From Tetrahymena thermophila SB210 (lineage: Eukaryota; Ciliophora; Oligohymenophorea; Hymenostomatida; Tetrahymenidae): a stretch of 64,000 nt of DNA. The notes below the pieces were generated by a model, which saw only the letters and a list, made by a program, of their open reading frames with translations, searched no databases and was not told where the DNA came from. Shown in pieces: positions 62,417 to 64,000 of this stretch (within the stretch, counting starts at the first letter, position 1; each line of letters begins with the position of its first letter). The translations under genes were made by a program, and so were the position numbers. The stretch covers positions 186,001 through 250,000 of the forward strand of contig NW_002476266.1 in assembly GCF_000189635.1 (NCBI RefSeq). Reading direction: 5' to 3'.

Positions 62417-63631
62417 TTTGATTATTTAATTTTTAATTTTAATATTTTTGATTTTTCTTTGTTGAATCAAATTATTAATTAATTTTTATTTTTTATTATT
62501 ATTTAATTATTATCTGAATTTATTGTTTCCCCTAAGCAATTAAAAAAAGTAGATAGCGCCTACTCTTGCAAAAAGCATAGGTTAATTTTAATATTTTTTA
62601 ACTAGTCAGTTTTTTTTAATCACATATTAGTAAATTCTTTACTTAGCTTAATTAAAAAGGCTTTTCAAATATAATTAAATAAAGATAAAATATTTCAGAA
62701 ACAGGACTAACAGCTGCGCAGCTTACCAAAAAAATCGAACCACTTTGATGTATTTTCTATTTGGGCTTGCTCATGGATATAAATCAAATATTTGATTAGA
62801 GAAAGAAGATTATACCTTTTTTTAGCTTTTAGATATTAAAAAATTGTCTATTTTAATTGCTTAATAATAATGAAAGAAAGATCGATCACACATTTCCTTT
62901 TTTAGGCGATGAGCTTAAATCTAATTAACGCAATTTAGTAAATGCATTTGGAAAGTATTTAAAAGATAAAATTGTCTTTTAAAATTTAGCCCGAAAGTCT
63001 TGTCTTTGCTATAATACCAGAGTTTACTAAAAATTAACGGAGTTAATATTTTCAGATTAAATTTAATATTTATAACAAAATTACTTACCAATCATGTAAG
63101 TATCTAACTAACTATTAATATATTTATAAATCAATGAATTAATGGGGATATAAAAAATACTAATTAAGAAAAATTTAATATTTTTTCTCTTTGTATAATT
63201 TTTCTTTTCAAAATCAAAGGGGTATTTTGTTTTTATCACAATTAAGCCGATTCTTTGTTTGATTATATATCTATTTATCTTTTACTCAACTAAAACTTTA
63301 AGAAAGTACCATGCTATATAGTTAGCATTTTATATAGTATCTTATGATAGCTTGATTGAAATTTTGATTAGTATTGTTTTTCTCATTATTTCCACTAAAC
63401 CTTACAGGCTATTTAAATACATTAAATACAGTTAAAAACCAACTGCATTTAAATAATTAAAATATTTATAGTTGCATTTCTAATTAAAATGAGTTCGTGT
63501 GTCAATCTAATTTTTTCTTTACAGCTTTAAATTTTATTAACTATATATCTATCCATCATGGGTGAATCAATCAATCAATTTGTCTATTCGAAAAAATCCA
63601 AAAATTATAAAAATTTTGGTAAACTAATTTA
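62417..63631. other. Gene-free spacer
   Basis: Upstream flank of the 209-residue gene. Contains short GC-richer words (tagcgcctactcttgc near 62555; agctgcgcagct near 62711, a palindrome). The word tcgaacc near 62735 recalls a tRNA T-loop in reverse, but no cloverleaf can be drawn. No gene seen. Confidence 0.45.
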
Positions 63632-64000
63632 TCATTCAAAAACGTTGATGTCATTTTTATATTTTTGAGCCTTCTCAAATACCAAAGATATAAAATCTGT
63701 AATCTTCAAGCATTTTTCTTATTTTGTACTTTGAATACCTTAAAATATTTTAATTTTACTTTCATTATCATATTTAGTCATTGTAATCGCTAAATCATTT
63801 TAAACTAGACAGCCTTCCCTAAAAATAGCTATTACTATTTCATTTTTAATTTAATAGACCTTAAAGCTGAAAATCTTGAAAAATTAAGCATTTAGATAAA
63901 ATTCACATACACCTAAATAAATGTTTTAGGTCTAGATAAATTTAATCTTATATTTATTTGTAGAACATATATCAAGAAGTATTTTCAATATGTGATAAAA
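63632..64000 (-). CDS. 3' end of a gene that continues beyond the window
   Basis: A reverse frame is open from the window edge to TGA 63632-63634. The last about 75 residues (EIVIAIFREGCLVQNDLAIT, then KIKIFQGIQSTKQEKCLKIT and FEKAQKYKNDINVFE) have protein-like composition with glutamines coded TAA. Upstream of about 63860 the translation becomes Phe/Ile/Tyr-rich and could be intron. Too little remains to name a function. Confidence 0.5.

Noticed and set aside
62700-62790. Possible reverse-strand tRNA around the word tcgaacc
   Set aside because: The flanking bases cannot form the T stem, acceptor stem or anticodon arm.
1-64000. CRISPR arrays, insertion sequences, bacterial promoters, ribosome-binding sites or Rho-independent terminators
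   Set aside because: The sequence is a spliced eukaryotic nuclear genome; no regular spacer-repeat array, transposase or bacterial signal was seen.

Overview
The window is about 78-80% A+T and reads as protein only if TAA and TAG mean glutamine and TGA is the sole stop. Conserved positions confirm this: the catalytic glutamine of a TBC Rab-GAP is written TAG, and the RING-H2 finger reads His-Gln-Gln-Cys through TAG and TAA. With many short GT..AG introns (mostly 50-160 bp, very A+T-rich), this points to an oligohymenophorean ciliate macronuclear chromosome, most likely Tetrahymena or a close relative. I see no rRNA, tRNA, telomere repeat, transposase or CRISPR array. Most exon models below were built by hand, keeping the reading phase consistent across every intron.

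Layout. 34-6008: two forward genes, a low-complexity Asn/Gln/Ser/Lys-rich protein and a membrane-anchored RING-H2 E3 ligase candidate. 6672-18891: three reverse genes, a seven-exon conserved coiled-coil protein, a 1989-residue cysteine-rich multi-pass surface protein with three NPF motifs in its tail, and a TBC1D22-type Rab GAP. 21329-28026: a forward sugar-porter (MFS) transporter, then a nested tandem duplication carrying two diverged 140-residue paralogues. 29059-34674: TAF6 (forward), TRAPPC2/sedlin (reverse, five small exons) and a helix-turn-helix-like protein (forward). 36088-48141: four reverse blocks, a two-TM protein, a long leucine-rich-repeat region whose phase joins it to an upstream XK-related membrane protein (probably one gene), and a coiled-coil protein. 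48850-56657: a very large forward gene with two LamG-like domains, eight DUF4215-type cysteine repeats and a multi-TM C-terminus. 61787-62416: a single-exon unknown protein. 63632-64000: the 3' end of a gene running off the right edge.

Functional themes. Several products belong to the endomembrane and cell surface: a TRAPP subunit, a Rab GAP, a membrane RING ligase, a transporter, two giant cysteine-rich surface proteins and an XK-like protein. TAF6 is core transcription machinery. Neighbours do not form operons; gene-free spacers are A+T-rich. The most unusual items are the duplicated paralogue pair, whose differences are mostly amino-acid changing, the apparent XK-related/LRR fusion, and a small GC-rich island between two divergent promoters that could be an RNA gene.
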